A stretch of 27,500 nt of DNA from Xylona heveae TC161 (GCF_001619985.1 NW_017264194.1:3098187-3125686), one strand, 5' to 3'. Shown: positions 10,981 to 21,928, numbered from the stretch's first letter. Notes: a model not told the origin generated them from the sequence alone. Numbers and translations are program-made.

Positions 10981-11560
10981 AAGGTAAACAACCCTAAGGC
11001 CAATGCACTTCTAGAGCCTTGTACCATCCTTAATCACCAGCAAAGCCACCAACCCACCACACCCAGGCCTGAGTATACAAGAACTTAGGAGCTTAGGGTT
11101 AGAGCATTGTCCAGGGTTTGACTTTTTAAAAATTAGTCTACTAGAAACTCCTGCTTCTTCTGATTCTCCTAGTATCATTTTCTTCTAGATCAAGGCTTGT
11201 TTAATCCTAGAATCCTCTATTGAAAACTAAGAGTTTTGATGGTTTTGGTCTGATGCAGTTGGCTAGCATGAGAACCATCAAGTACCTGAGCTACAAGTTC
11301 TCAAGCTCTACTTGATTGGGTTTAAACCATTACTGTCACCTTCCTATCAAGGCTAAAGTGTCACCCTCTGCCAGCTAGACTGTCACCATGGTTGGGTTAG
11401 ACTGGTTTTCTCACTAATCACAGCCTGCAGCAGCTCTGCTAGTACCTCTACTAGAGGTACTGGTTGAGTTCTTCCCCATTGTACTGCATGAAGCTCTAGC
11501 CATTGTTGTCACAACCAGGAGTCTCTCTACTGCCAGCAGGTGGTAGGTGCCCAACCACCA

Positions 11561-11630
11561 TGCAATTGATCACCAAATACCTGGGGTGCAATCAGTGTGC
11601 AATTGATGTGTAATGAACCTGCAATTGCTA
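11561..11630. repeat. 11-bp minisatellite array (TGCAATTGATG type)
   Basis: Consecutive 11-nt units include TGCAATCAGTG, TGCAATTGATG, TGTAATGAACC and TGCAATTGCTA. The period is kept although individual bases vary. Related arrays occur at eight or more other sites to the right. Confidence 0.75.
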
Positions 11631-11980
11631 CATTAACCTCCCACCATACCTGCTACTCTATTCTGCTTGTATTTATATCTTGAGGTCATTCTAGACTATC
11701 TTTTCAAGCCAGCAATCTACTCTACTTGTCATTGTTGCAGTCCTCATCACTTCATTGTATTGCTGTGCCACTGTTGACCACCTGACAGCCAAGGTGCAAT
11801 TGATGTGCAATCAATGTGCAATGCATGTGTGATTGTCATGCCATTCTCCTACTACACATGCTACTCTGCCCTGCTAATGTTTATATCCTGAGGTCATTCT
11901 AGACTATCCTTTTGAGCTAGCAATCTACTCCACTGGCCATCATTGTGGTCCTTGTTGCTTCATTGTATGGCTGCACAGCT
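11587..11980. repeat. Direct duplication with a period of about 208 bp
   Basis: TGCTACTCT at 11651 recurs at 11859, and similarity runs on for about 120 bp, including the shared string TGAGGTCATTCTAGACTATC. Each copy is preceded by an 11-bp array. Identity is roughly 80-85% by eye, so the duplication is not recent. Confidence 0.7.
11795..11838. repeat. 11-bp minisatellite array
   Basis: Four units: TGCAATTGATG, TGCAATCAATG, TGCAATGCATG, TGTGATTGTCA. It precedes the second copy of the 208-bp duplication. Confidence 0.75.
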
Positions 11981-12046
11981 AACTGACAGGCTACTAATCT
12001 ACAGGGTCTAACCAGTCTACAATGCTATAGGACTCCACCACAGGCA

Positions 12047-12112
12047 TGCTATGGATGGGCAATTGGTGGGTGATGGGTGGGCAATGGATTGGCAATGAAC
12101 ATGCTATAGCAC
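12047..12112. repeat. 11-bp minisatellite array
   Basis: Six 11-nt units: TGCTATGGATG, GGCAATTGGTG, GGTGATGGGTG, GGCAATGGATT, GGCAATGAACA, TGCTATAGCAC. Confidence 0.75.
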
Positions 12113-12480
12113 TGTCATTGTCCTACAACTAACCTATCCTTGATTAGCCACCATGTTGTGGTTGCAACTCCTACAATAAGCTCCTACACCCCCCCAATAT
12201 GCTGCTCTACAGCCAGGGAAAGAACAAAAAGAAAGGAAAAGAAAAAGGAGAAGACAGAGAAGCAGCAGCAGCAGACATAAGCACACACTGTTGATAAGCA
12301 CAGCTCAACAGCAGGCAAGGGGTGAAGAATGCTCAAGGGGACCTCCATCTCTACATGTTCTTTACATCAACTGTTACACATCCCCCCAACAAGAGATGGA
12401 CCACAGTCTCTTTATCTGTCTTTCCTTTGTGTCAATCCTGCCATCATGGAGTCACAACACAGCAAGCTCAGGGCAGATCC

Positions 12481-15400
12481 ATGGCAGACCACCCATCAGT
12501 CAACTCAGCAGCCATTCAGGCTGCTGAACTGTAGTGCTAGCAGCTCACTGCAGTGTGTACATGACTGTGGCATGAGTAAAAGCATGCATCTCAAGCTATC
12601 CAACCATCTCCTACACCAGAGTAGCTACAACAAGGGGAAGCAATCATCAATCTCTTGTTCTACTCATGGGAGACCCCCCTGACCTCAGTGGCCCTGGGCC
12701 TCTGCTATCAGAATGGCTTGCTGGCTCAGGACCATGAGGATGCTCAGTGTCAACAGTACACAGTGGCCACTCCTGTGCATGAGAGCTTGTATTACTGTCC
12801 TGGCATTGGGCACTCTGAGAGGCCTCCACCTGGCACTGCCATGGTGAATGCCACAACTGTGACCAGCACCAGGCCTGCCCTGAGCCAGCCTGGTCAGCAA
12901 TCCATCTCACACTTCTTCACCAGCCTACCAGCCCCAAATCCCCTTCAGCCTCCTGCCATCAGAGAGCATGAGGGGCCCAGCCTTGAGAGGGAGGGAGGGC
13001 ACATGTCTACACCTGCCAACAACCAGCCTGGGAGCCTAGCCAATGAGCCTCAACCCCAGGAGGAGCTGCCACAACCACTGGACCCAGCTGCTCTAGTACA
13101 GGGCCTAAGCCCCACCTCTCCTATGCTGACACCATGCTCTGACTCTACCCTGTCCTGGGGGGGTTTCTGGCCACATGGCAGCAAGGACCACCTGCACAAG
13201 ATGGACCAGTGTAGCCACAGCAGCTCATTCCATGACTTTCTGTCTGAGCATTCTGAGCTGGAGGACAAGCTGGAGGATGAGCTGGAGGATGAGCTGGAGG
13301 ATGAGCTGGAGGATGATCCACTCCTCACTCCTGAGTAGGCACATGCCATGACAAAACTCTATGAGCAGCTTCAGGAAGGATGCCATGGATGCATGGCCAA
13401 GGAGCATGCTGAGGTGCACTGGGCACACCTCATGGCCACAGATGGGATGCATTATGGGCTCAATGACATCTCTAGCATCCCTGGGTTCCCCTCTGTTCTC
13501 TCCCTAGACATGTTCATCTCTCCTGATTGCCTAGGCCAACAGCAATCCCCCACCCCTGATGCATGGCAGGAGATGTTCTGTAGCATCCATGACTTGTCCT
13601 CCCTGCCCATGAGGATCTGCCTGCATGCTGAGGAGACCCAGGCCATGGAGCCACATGTGGTTTTTGACATTGATAGCTTCCTGGGGTTTGCCAGCTCACT
13701 GGCTGTGGCTTGTTAAGGGATCTGGTACCAGCCTGCCCTGTAGATCTGGCAGAACCTCCAGACTGATGTGCATCTCCAGAGCCACCTTGCCCAGGACACT
13801 AGCAACCCTGAGTAGCCCTACTGGTTCACCTTGGCCCTGCTCAAGAAGATCCCCCACTTCTACCTGGGCTGGGTGGAAGGGGCTTGGGATATTGCCATCT
13901 ATGTCCTCTTCCCCCACCTCCCCTTTGACAGTGCCCAGTTCACCTGCCTGACCCAGGCCCAGAGCTTGAGCTGGCTTGACAAGATCTTCTACCTGGCTGT
14001 GTATTGCTACTGCTGGGCTGACTACATGCAGCACCTACCTGTGAGCTATTGCCATGTGCTATATAGCATGCAGGCTGTGTAGGTGGAGGGTTGCCTGGTC
14101 TAGACTGCCAGCTACCAGGCCTGCCAGCAGCTGAGCTACTACCTGCAGCCTGAGTACCTGGCTGACATCTGGTGTGACATCCTTGACACCATGGCTAGCA
14201 CCCTAGGCCTGTGTCACTTCTGTGACCCCTAGCTGTTCTTCTCTGCCAAGGATACCAAGCTGCAGTTCAAGACCACTCCCTCTTGGCCAACCCTGCTTGA
14301 TGCCATGGACAACTTTGAGGTCTTCTTTGATTGTGTCATGGACATGGCCTACATCTTCCCTGACTGCCTCTTTGTTGACCTGGGCAAGGAGATCTGCCCT
14401 TGTGCACACTGGCTACCTGGACAGCTGGCCCTAGTTGACAGCCAGGCCTAGGTCTATCTGTGGAAGTGGTGCTGCCTGGAGCACACCCTAGACTGGATGT
14501 ACAATGGCAAGCCTCCAGCCACTGGCAGCTCCAGGCAGCACTTCTACCAGCAGAACATGCTCTACAAAGCCTGCACAATGACCAGTGAGACCTGTAAATG
14601 ATCATGCCTGTGGAAAGGAGGCCTGATCTATAGCCAGTTCTACAGCTCTATAAAGGAGATCACCAATGCAGCCAAGACTGTGCCCTTTGAGAACAACAGG
14701 CTCAAGGAGCTCATGCTGGATCCCTAGATTAGACAAGCAGCTAGCAACATGATTGGCAGATGGCAGCACAACACCTAGATCATCTAGCATGCATATTGTG
14801 CTAGCAAACAATGGTCCTGTGTGGCATTGAAGGACTCAATGGGGAAGTCCTTTGGCATCCATGAAGAGCACCATGTCAGCTGGACTCTCTTCCAGGGCCT
14901 CCAGAGGCACCTGCACTGGAAGCACCCTGCCAACCTCAAGATCCTCCTCAAGGACTGCCCCTTGTATGCCTGGGCTGTGCAGACCAAGGTGTACCTCAAC
15001 TACCTGTGGCACACCACTAACAAGTTCACCACAGGGTTCAAGGTCATCTACATACAGTGCCACCCTGATTTTGTCACCTGGGAGCAGATGAAGATCATGG
15101 CCATGTTCCTGTGCTGCCTGTGCTTTGTGTTTAGCAGTCACAAGCTGTTGTGTGAATCCCCCCTCTGGTAGAGCCAGAGGTGGTTGGGTGCTCAGAGTGG
15201 TGAAGATGTGCACCTCTGGATCAGACTCAGCTTCTGTAACATGCTGCCACAATACAGACACTGCTGGCTGGAGCCCTAAGTGGACTGGGATTGGCTCATC
15301 TTCAACATTACCATCATGGATCACATCATGTTTGGCAATGACAACCTGAGACACACCTACCATAGGTGAGGTGGTCAGCTCTGTGACTTCTTTGACATGA

Positions 15401-16128
15401 CTCAGTGCCTGGAGCTGGCACTGGGTTGGTTGAAGGAGCACCAGACCCATTGCACAATCACTTCCTGGTTGATGAGCTGGATGGCTTACATCTGCCTGTA
15501 GCAGTTTCAGGCTGACATGCTTCATGGGGTGGAGGCCAAGATTGAGCCTGAGCATTGGCAGGCTGCCCTTGAGGCCAATCAGCCATTCTGTTACAAGTAT
15601 TTTGACTCCATCATGTGTGATGAAGTCTACCTTGCCAGTGGCAATTGTAGTGGCCTGAAGAAGGTGAAATACCTCTTCACCCTGCTCTGGGACTACAATG
15701 ATGGGAAGGTCTGCAATCACTGGGAGGACTGGCCTTATTGCAAGCTGTTTCAATGGGCTTGCATGGGCTTGCAGGTCTAGCAAAGGGATGCTGTTGTCAA
15801 GGACTTCCATGCAAAACACAAGCATATCTTTTACCTCTACCATTGGATCCTCCCCTACCCCAATGAGATGGGCTTGCTACAGAAAACTAAGCAGGGCCAG
15901 TGCATGTGGTATTTGATTAGCATTGCTTCCAAGCATGATCACCATGGCTGCAATTTCTATCAAACTGCATGGGAGAAGACTAACTACAAGGCTGGGTTCC
16001 CTAATCTGTTTCCACAATACTGCTTGTGGACAAAGGAGGAGTGGGAGTTGTGGATGGAGTGCTATGTGGAGGTGCAGGAGCAGCTGCTGGATGTGGTGGA
16101 GGTGGGCAGGGGTGCTAGCTTGGGATAA
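12481..16128 (+). pseudogene. Large unrecognised Trp/Cys/His-rich gene, decayed
   Basis: One frame is kept from about 12655 to a terminal TAA at 16126-16128 with no net frame change. It has about 17 internal stops, about 13 of them TAG. I do not recognise the family. The N-terminal third is Pro/Ser/Gln-rich and probably disordered. It ends in an acidic repeat (ELED units, 13255-13314), after which the protein becomes globular and rich in Trp, Tyr, Cys and His (e.g. HLHWKHPANLKILLKD, VYLNYLWHTTNKFTTG, FPQYCLWTKEEWELWMECY). There is no membrane segment, Walker box or nuclease motif I can name. The start is unsure: ATG 12481 (MADHPSV) is in frame and in good context, but several stops or an intron lie between it and 12655; ATG 12841 is the other candidate. 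Codons end mostly in G or C, which also leaves the opposite strand open by chance. It could be a dead host gene or an ORF of an unknown repeat family. Confidence 0.62.
13255..13314 (+). repeat. In-frame 12-bp repeat encoding ELED units
   Basis: Five 12-bp units of GAGCTGGAGGAT type, the first two varied. They keep the reading frame of the surrounding large gene and form an acidic linker between its disordered N-terminus and globular part. Confidence 0.9.
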
Positions 16129-16417
16129 GTACAATGGGCCATTGCCCTTGTGCTACTACAGATCCATTATCTGCTGATAGATGAGCTGATAGACCAATAG
16201 ACCAAAAGTTCCTGTCATGTATAGCCTACTGTAGTTGTGATTAATGAAGGCTGAGCCTTTGTTAGAATCTTGCAGAGTGCCTGCTTGGAGAGGAGCTGGG
16301 CACAGAAGCTGATCCACAGAGTTATCACCCACCAATCACATGCCTATTGCATGTTGATGGCACTGCCCTTGTGGAGGGTTCTCATGGGTGCTGTGGTCCA
16401 CCTGGCAAAGGGGTTGG

Positions 16418-16472
16418 TGGTGGCATGTCTATTGCACATCTATTGCAGGCCCATTGCATGCCAATCATGCTG
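16418..16472 (-). repeat. 11-bp minisatellite array, reverse orientation
   Basis: Units CTATTGCACAT, CTATTGCAGGC, CCATTGCATGC are the complement of the TGCAATGG-type unit. They lie about 290 bp after the large unknown gene. Confidence 0.75.
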
Positions 16473-16609
16473 CCACAGATGGAGCTCTACCCAGTGCTGG
16501 TCCAAGTAGCTTATGGTTCTCATGCTGCTGGATGAACCACTGCTTGATTTACTGCTACAAGGAGACATCTCCTGGGTTGATGATAGGTTGGTAGCATTGC
16601 AAGTACTAG

Positions 16610-16643
16610 TTAGTTGCAGGCCTGTTGCATGTTCCTTGCATGG
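16610..16643 (-). repeat. Short 11-bp minisatellite array
   Basis: About three units (TTAGTTGCAGG, CCTGTTGCATG, TTCCTTGCATG) in the same orientation as the array at 16418. Confidence 0.6.
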
Positions 16644-16679
16644 CAAGTACATGATGATTCTTTTAGGATGGTACAATGA

Positions 16680-17140
16680 TTACTATATATGCAAGGGACC
16701 TTGGTATAATTTCCATTCCATCAAGCTACTTACTAACTAGACTATAATTTGCTTAGATTATTAAAATCTCTTTATAAATCACCTGATTAATGATATTCTA
16801 AAAGAACAAAAATATATTTAATTTTATTAATTCTAGACATGGAATATTCAGAATTAAATTCTAGAGTATAGTTATACTAGAATGTGGTTTTTTAACTTCT
16901 TCTAAAGTTAAAGGTATCTTGAAAGATGATAGAGATAGATTCTTGTTAACTAATATTAATTCTTATATAAAATATATATAAGCATTATTAAAAAAATCCT
17001 CTAGTCAGACTTATTTAAATATTTTATAATTTTCTCAAGTTATATATTATAAGAAAATAGGAGTTTAACATAGTATAAAATTTTTATTTATCAATCTACA
17101 AGATAGTATAATATTTATTCCTAGATTTTACCTATTGTCA
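16680..17140. other. AT-rich island
   Basis: Very AT-rich, without reading frames or tandem units. It is similar in composition to the island at 10440-10980. Confidence 0.7.
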
Positions 17141-17340
17141 AGTTTGCTTAGGGTATCTGTCAGGTCTGGGTTGGGTTGGTCTTTACCCTCCTTTTCCCAA
17201 CCTGGCTTGGTAGAAATTGAATGGGCAAGCAGACCATGTGATCAAATTTACAGATGGGCATAGTGCCAGTGAGTAGTTGAGACATTGGCCTCTAGCATGG
17301 TTCAATGTATAATTTACTATTGTTGATGAACCTCTAATTG

Positions 17341-17508
17341 ATCTGCCATTGATGTGCAATGGATGTGCAATGGACAGGCAATGACTCAGCTATCAACTTC
17401 ACTTTTGCCTCCTCATCATGGGCCTGTGATTGGACAGATACTCCTCTGAATTGCACCTCCAAACAATCTGCCATTGATGTGCAATGGATTTGCAATGGAC
17501 AGGCAATG
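17341..17508 (+). repeat. Twice-repeated 43-bp block of 11-bp units
   Basis: 17341-17383 and 17466-17508 are nearly identical, 125 bp apart. Each reads ATCTGCCATTG followed by TGCAATGG-type 11-mers and ends in GGACAGGCAATG. Within a block, successive units end in TG or CA. Confidence 0.85.
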
Positions 17509-17619
17509 GTTTGACCATTGCACAAGCTATCTTGTCTGTTTAAGCTTGCTCATAATTCTCCAAGCCTGGTTGATCAGATAAATCTAGGATAAGGTGGCTA
17601 GAGTGGCAGTTACTTGAAA

Positions 17620-17880
17620 CTAGCTAGGTACCTAAGGTAAGGTTGGTATGCTAAATTAGACATGACAGGTGGCCTAACAAATGTACATCTGAAGTACCTA
17701 AGGTAGCTACATGGGTAGAACTATGTCTAAGTACCTTAGTTTAGAAATAAAAGAAGTGTATGAGGAAGTATTATATACATCTCTTAGGTTTACCTAGTAC
17801 CCACCTTACCCTAACCATACCTGATGCAAGGTTAGTAAGGTAGGTTAGGTAGGTAGGTATGGTACCCTTGGTTGATCCTT
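17620..17880. repeat. GGTA/TACC-rich segment
   Basis: GGTACCTAAGGTA (about 17627), GTACCTAAGGTA (17694) and GTACCTTAG (17731) are variants of one near-palindromic motif. It is followed by a TTAGGTAGGTAGG-like run near 17840-17860. No target duplications or coding content were seen. Confidence 0.5.
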
Positions 17881-18296
17881 GAGCTAGCAGTGCTACCTGG
17901 GGCCTTGATAGCACTCTTTGTTTGTTGATGTATCATCTCACTACCTGCTTTCTCAATTCTTCTTTCATCAAACCATCAGTCTTCTCATCATCAAACTTTC
18001 ATCTCTTAACCTTCATTCAAATCACATGATGGATTGGCCATACCTGTGTCATGGTTCTGATGGGCTGCTGCTCAGCCACCTTCATCAGCTGACCTTCTCC
18101 TATGCTTTGGACCAGATATTGATCTACTCTGCAGGCAGGCTGCTATGTAGATTTACTCTCCTACCTGAATGAACATGGCTCTGAAGCTCTCACTAATCAC
18201 AGTCTGCTGCCTACTGAGTTATGTAGTGCTTAAACTTGCTTGACTGATTATAGCTCTAATCAACATGACATTTTACATTCTGTTGTTGTTACATTT

Positions 18297-18611
18297 TCCA
18301 ACACTATGCTCTCACTGCTTGCCTTCTGTTCCCTATTCATCTAATCCTTCAACTAGACTAGTGAGTTCTCCAGAAGCCTCTTTTCCCTTTACTAAGCATC
18401 TCTCAGGTCAGAGCAGACCACCTCTTACATCTGAGTGCAATCACCATTGTGATCTCCAACACTATGCTCTTACCTTCTTGCCTTTGCCTCCCAAACTCTC
18501 TAATAAAACCCTAAGACTGGTGAGTGCCTCCTAGAAGCTATTCATGTCCTCTACTAACCATCTTGTATCACAGGAGATCATCTCTTATATTGGAGCACAA
18601 TCAGCATCATG
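18297..18611 (+). repeat. Tandem 158-bp duplication of the leader just before the UPF1-like start codon
   Basis: 18297-18454 and 18455-18611 both begin TCCAACACTATGCTCT. They align through a GTGAGT, a pyrimidine tract, a CAG acceptor and a segment ending just at the ATG (GCAATCACCATTGTG in copy 1; GCACAATCAGCATCATG in copy 2). Each copy holds an intron-like segment: 18361-18406, and 18520-18573, the latter with GTGAGT, CTAAC and CACAG. This is most likely a duplicated 5' leader exon and intron. Confidence 0.7.
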
Positions 18612-21600
18612 GATGCCAGCTTGGTACATGATCCATGGGCTGATACCAGTAGCAAGAACATCACTCCCATCTTATACCCTACAATCATGATCATCCCCAC
18701 AGGCAATGGATCTGTGTGCACCTCCATAATCATGGGTGAGGCTCCAGGAATCAAAGCCTGCACTGTAATCTATGATGTACCTGGGCACTCTGCATATGTT
18801 GGGATCTGGCTTTTGATCTGTGCTAATGACCAGGAAGTGGTCCAGGCAGAGGCCTGCTTTGACTATGACTCCATTGACACCATTACATGGAGTGTAGCTG
18901 CTACAGAAGAGACCCTCCCCCCCAACATTGCTACTACAATCTAGTTGGTAGATTCTGTGCTAAGGGACCTAATGTAGCAAGGACTCATTACAAAGCTTAC
19001 CCTGTCATTGTGTTGTCTAGCAGGGACAGTATGGGCTTAAAATTTGTTCAATAACAGTACCCATGGTAGATTGACTGTGGCCTTTGACAAGATTTGGCAG
19101 GCACTCCACAGCAGCACAGAAATCCATCTGCTTTGTAGAGGCTTACATGTTGGTGCCAAGCTGAAGTTGGTGGAAGCCTGGCTCCAGGAAGATCAAGCTG
19201 ATTTGCCAATCCACTAATGGCTCCCAAAAGGGGCTGGAGGAAGCCTGGGCTGGGTCTTCCTACAGTATGGGGTGGTGCTTGCACCTGAGCAGTGACTGTC
19301 TGAGCTGTATGAGGCCTAGTCCTCCTTCACAAGCCTGGATGAATATGTTGTCATGCTTGGCCACATGGTGCTACAAGAGTATGAACATGTTGACTGCATC
19401 ATGTAGAGCCTTGGAATGCCACCATACAGTTGTGCTATTGTCCTTGCCTCAATCCTACATGTAGGTGACTGCCAATACCTTGCCTTCATGTGGATGGATG
19501 ATCTACCCTTTTGCTTCCAATCTGGTGATTATCTACTCATTAACTTCTCCCCTGCCAGGAATGTCTCATTAGAAAACTGGGCAGCTACAGCCTTGGAGCC
19601 CTTCTCTTTCTCTCCCAAAGGCACCATGCCCCTGCTTCTAACCTGACTATGGGACTGCAAACAGTGGTAGTGGCTATGCCAAGATATCCCCCTGTAGCTC
19701 CTTGACCTTGCCTCCCACACTGGCATTGCTGGTGCCTACAATGCCCTCCAATCTGCCAAGTGCCTGGATGTTGCTGCCACCTGGAGCTACCCAGACAAGC
19801 TCATTTGATGGTCACTCAATTCTCTCTGTATACTGCAGGAAAACCTCTCCAATTAGTCTGATCTCCCAGCCACCTGGTGTGAATTGGTGAAGACAATTCT
19901 GCTGATGCACAACCTGCTGGCTCTACCAACTGTGGACCTGTACAAGAATGTCAAACCCACCATCAACATGAGCACAGTGATCAACCAATTTGTGTTTAAT
20001 ACTTAGCAGGTTGTTACCATGAAGGCATTGAGGCACCTTCTAGGTGGATTTGGTGTGTTCTAGGGGCTGCCCAGAACTGGGAAGACCTTCTGGGCACTTT
20101 GAATCCTCCTCCCCCTCATAGGCAGCAAGGACTGCACCATTCTCATCACTACACCAATCAATGAGGTAGTAATAGACCTGGCATGCTAACTTTCACAACT
20201 AGTTAAAAAGGAAGCAGTCACCAACACCACTGGTCACCCACCTGTAATCATTCAAATGTACTTGGTTGCCATGGAGGATGCCATGGTGTGGAGCAGAGCT
20301 GGCACTGATTGACTGCCTCCTGCAGACACTTGCCCTCTGATTATCCAAGGTATGTATTGCTTTCATAACTTTGATGCCACTGGTGTGTAATGGGTGTGCA
20401 ATGGGTGTGCAATGGGCATGCAATGGGCTGACAGTCAATCCTTGATTGTGGAAGCTGCTTTGCTACCTAAGACCCCTTTCTGACAGCTCCTGCAGGTCCT
20501 CAAATGAGCAAAAGTGCTGATAACACCATGTCAACAGACACTGTGGATGATGAGACCCTCCTGTTGTAGATGATCACTACACAAGAGATTGTGTCTGCCC
20601 ATGAAGAATGCACATGATGACCCCATGGTGTTGCAGACCTTTGTGTGCAGGAGATTGAACTTAGCCTTGCACTCTAGATGCTCCACTTTGTAGGCATCCT
20701 GTTGGCTCCTGGGTATGAACAGCCTGACTGCTTTGCTAAGTTCTGAGACTGTTATGAACAGTACATGACATCTGCTGATGATGGTCAATTGACACAGCTA
20801 TTCTGTGAGTCTATGAAGGCTCTCCATGAGTACACTCTCCACACCACTAACATCATGCTGACAACCTGCTTAAATGCTATAGATCCTGCCCTCTGTCTGG
20901 TAGTGGGTCATGTAGACACCATTCTCATCAATGAGGCTGCCAAGGTTGCTGAGCCCAAGATCTGGAACATGCTGGCTGGATACTACCCCCAGGTAGTTCT
21001 CCTCATGGGTGATCACCAGCAATTGCAGCCAACTGTACTCAGCTAGCCCACAGAAAACAACCTGGTGCCTCAATTGAGCAAGTTACTCTTCATGTGACTC
21101 AAAGAGAATGGCTTTATGGACCTCATGTTTGAAGAGCAGCACCACATGATCCCTGAGATTGGTGGCATTGTCTCCTCTCTCTTCTATAGTAGCCAGCTCC
21201 AACACATGCACACCTCATCCCCCTTGCACCTTGTCACCACTGCCATCCAGAAAGCCAACCAAGTCCTGCTTGGATGCATGGTCCTGGTGGCCTGGATTGA
21301 CATGCCAATGAGCATTGCTGTCAAGTGCCTATCTAGATCCACTGCAAACAAGATGCATGCTCAAGTCATGTTGTGCCTCATGGACATTCTGGTGACCAGT
21401 CATTCCATGCAACCCTGTGACCTTCTCATCCTCATGCCATATCAAGCATAGTATAAGCTTTACAGGACTGGGATTGTATGGTTGGCTGAGTGCACAGGCC
21501 ATCAGGATCTACTACATCTCCTAGTCCACAAGATTGATGGGTTCCAGGGCAGCAAGCATCCTATTGTCTTGCTCAATCTGACCATCACTAACTAGCTGGG

Positions 21601-21928
21601 CTTTGTCTAGGAGGGCTTGCACCTGAATGTGGGACTGAGTCAGGCCTAGCACATAATGTACATGGTCAGGAATCTCACCACAATGACAGCCACCAGTGGT
21701 ACTCACCATCACCATTTCATCTTGAAGCTTGGTGACACCTTTAAAAAGTGGGAGCTCTTCTTCTTGGCTCCTCTCAGCATGCTCAAACCCTTGGAGCCTG
21801 TGTTGGTTGGCCTTGACTCTCCTTCAACCATGTCTCTTGAGACACCTGCAACCCAGGAATGGGGAGGCAGGGAAGACTGGACCATGACCAACACAACCAA
21901 ACAAAGTGCACAGGGACAGAAATGGTGA
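18609..21928 (+). pseudogene. UPF1-like superfamily 1 helicase (AAA_11/AAA_12 type), decayed
   Basis: Start: ATG 18609 (MDASLVHDPWAD). About 1060 codons with one 137-nt phase-1 intron (20350-20486); its removal joins frame 3 to frame 2, in agreement with the helicase motifs. The N-terminal half ends in a beta-barrel-like part (about residues 280-345, WMDDLPFCFQSGDYLLINF). Motif I is at about residue 485 (GLPRTGKT in place of GPPGTGKT), with TTPINEVVIDLA after it. Motif II is at about 725 (ILINEAAK; DEAA expected), motif III at about 754 (GDHQQLQPTV), the QYRMHP-like segment at about 800 (EQHHMIPEI), and motifs V-VI at about 927-965 (IDGFQGS; LNVGLSQA for LNVALTRA). In the family these enzymes unwind RNA or DNA with ATP. 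The key Gly of motif I and Asp of motif II are changed, and there are many stops, mostly TAG, so it cannot work. Several changes fit CpG to TpG or CpA. Confidence 0.93.
20350..20486 (+). other. Intron of the UPF1-like helicase with an 11-bp repeat array
   Basis: GTATGT donor, TGACAG acceptor, 137 nt, phase 1. It is verified by the frame change it corrects. Positions 20386-20429 hold four 11-nt units (TGTAATGGGTG, TGCAATGGGTG, TGCAATGGGCA, TGCAATGGGCT), the same family as the intergenic arrays. Confidence 0.9.

Larger units (their letters stand above)
10981..12480. other. Gene-free stretch with 11-bp repeat arrays and a 208-bp duplication
   Basis: No supported gene. Composition returns abruptly to about half GC after the AT island. 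It contains three 11-bp repeat arrays and a duplicated segment, each listed separately. From about 12220 the sequence is purine-rich (AAGGAAAAG-type) followed by CAG repeats, and several short overlapping frames at 12290-12680 have no recognisable content. The last few hundred bases are likely the 5' flank of the next gene. Confidence 0.6.
16129..18296. other. Intergenic stretch between the large unknown gene and the UPF1-like helicase
   Basis: No gene supported. From left to right: 11-bp repeat arrays in reverse orientation (16418-16472, 16610-16643); an AT-rich island (about 16680-17140); two copies of a 43-bp 11-mer array (17341-17383, 17466-17508); a GGTA/TACC-rich segment (about 17620-17880); then pyrimidine-rich DNA from 17900 that resembles a fungal promoter or leader. 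Short open frames here have no recognisable content. Confidence 0.6.

Noticed and set aside
11385-11405. CACCATGGTTGGGTTAG as another palindrome copy
   Set aside because: Only the central CCATGGTT matches; neither arm is preserved, so it is probably chance.
13050-13349. Minus-strand poly-Ser frame
   Set aside because: It is the complement of the in-frame ELED repeat of the large gene.
14836-15843. 335-residue open frame on the minus strand, containing the string LYVDDL that resembles a reverse-transcriptase box
   Set aside because: It lies antisense to the large + strand gene, whose G/C-ending codons leave the opposite strand open by chance. No other reverse-transcriptase block is present around it.
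12655-16128. Reassignment of TAG as a sense codon, since most internal stops in this gene are TAG
   Set aside because: The two helicase relics also have TGA and TAA stops and damaged catalytic residues. TAG excess is expected when CAG, TGG or CGG codons decay in a gene with G-ending codon bias.
17838-17862. TTAGGTAGGTAGG run as an internal telomere repeat
   Set aside because: The run is too short and irregular, and is mixed with GGTACC motifs. No TTAGGG units were seen.
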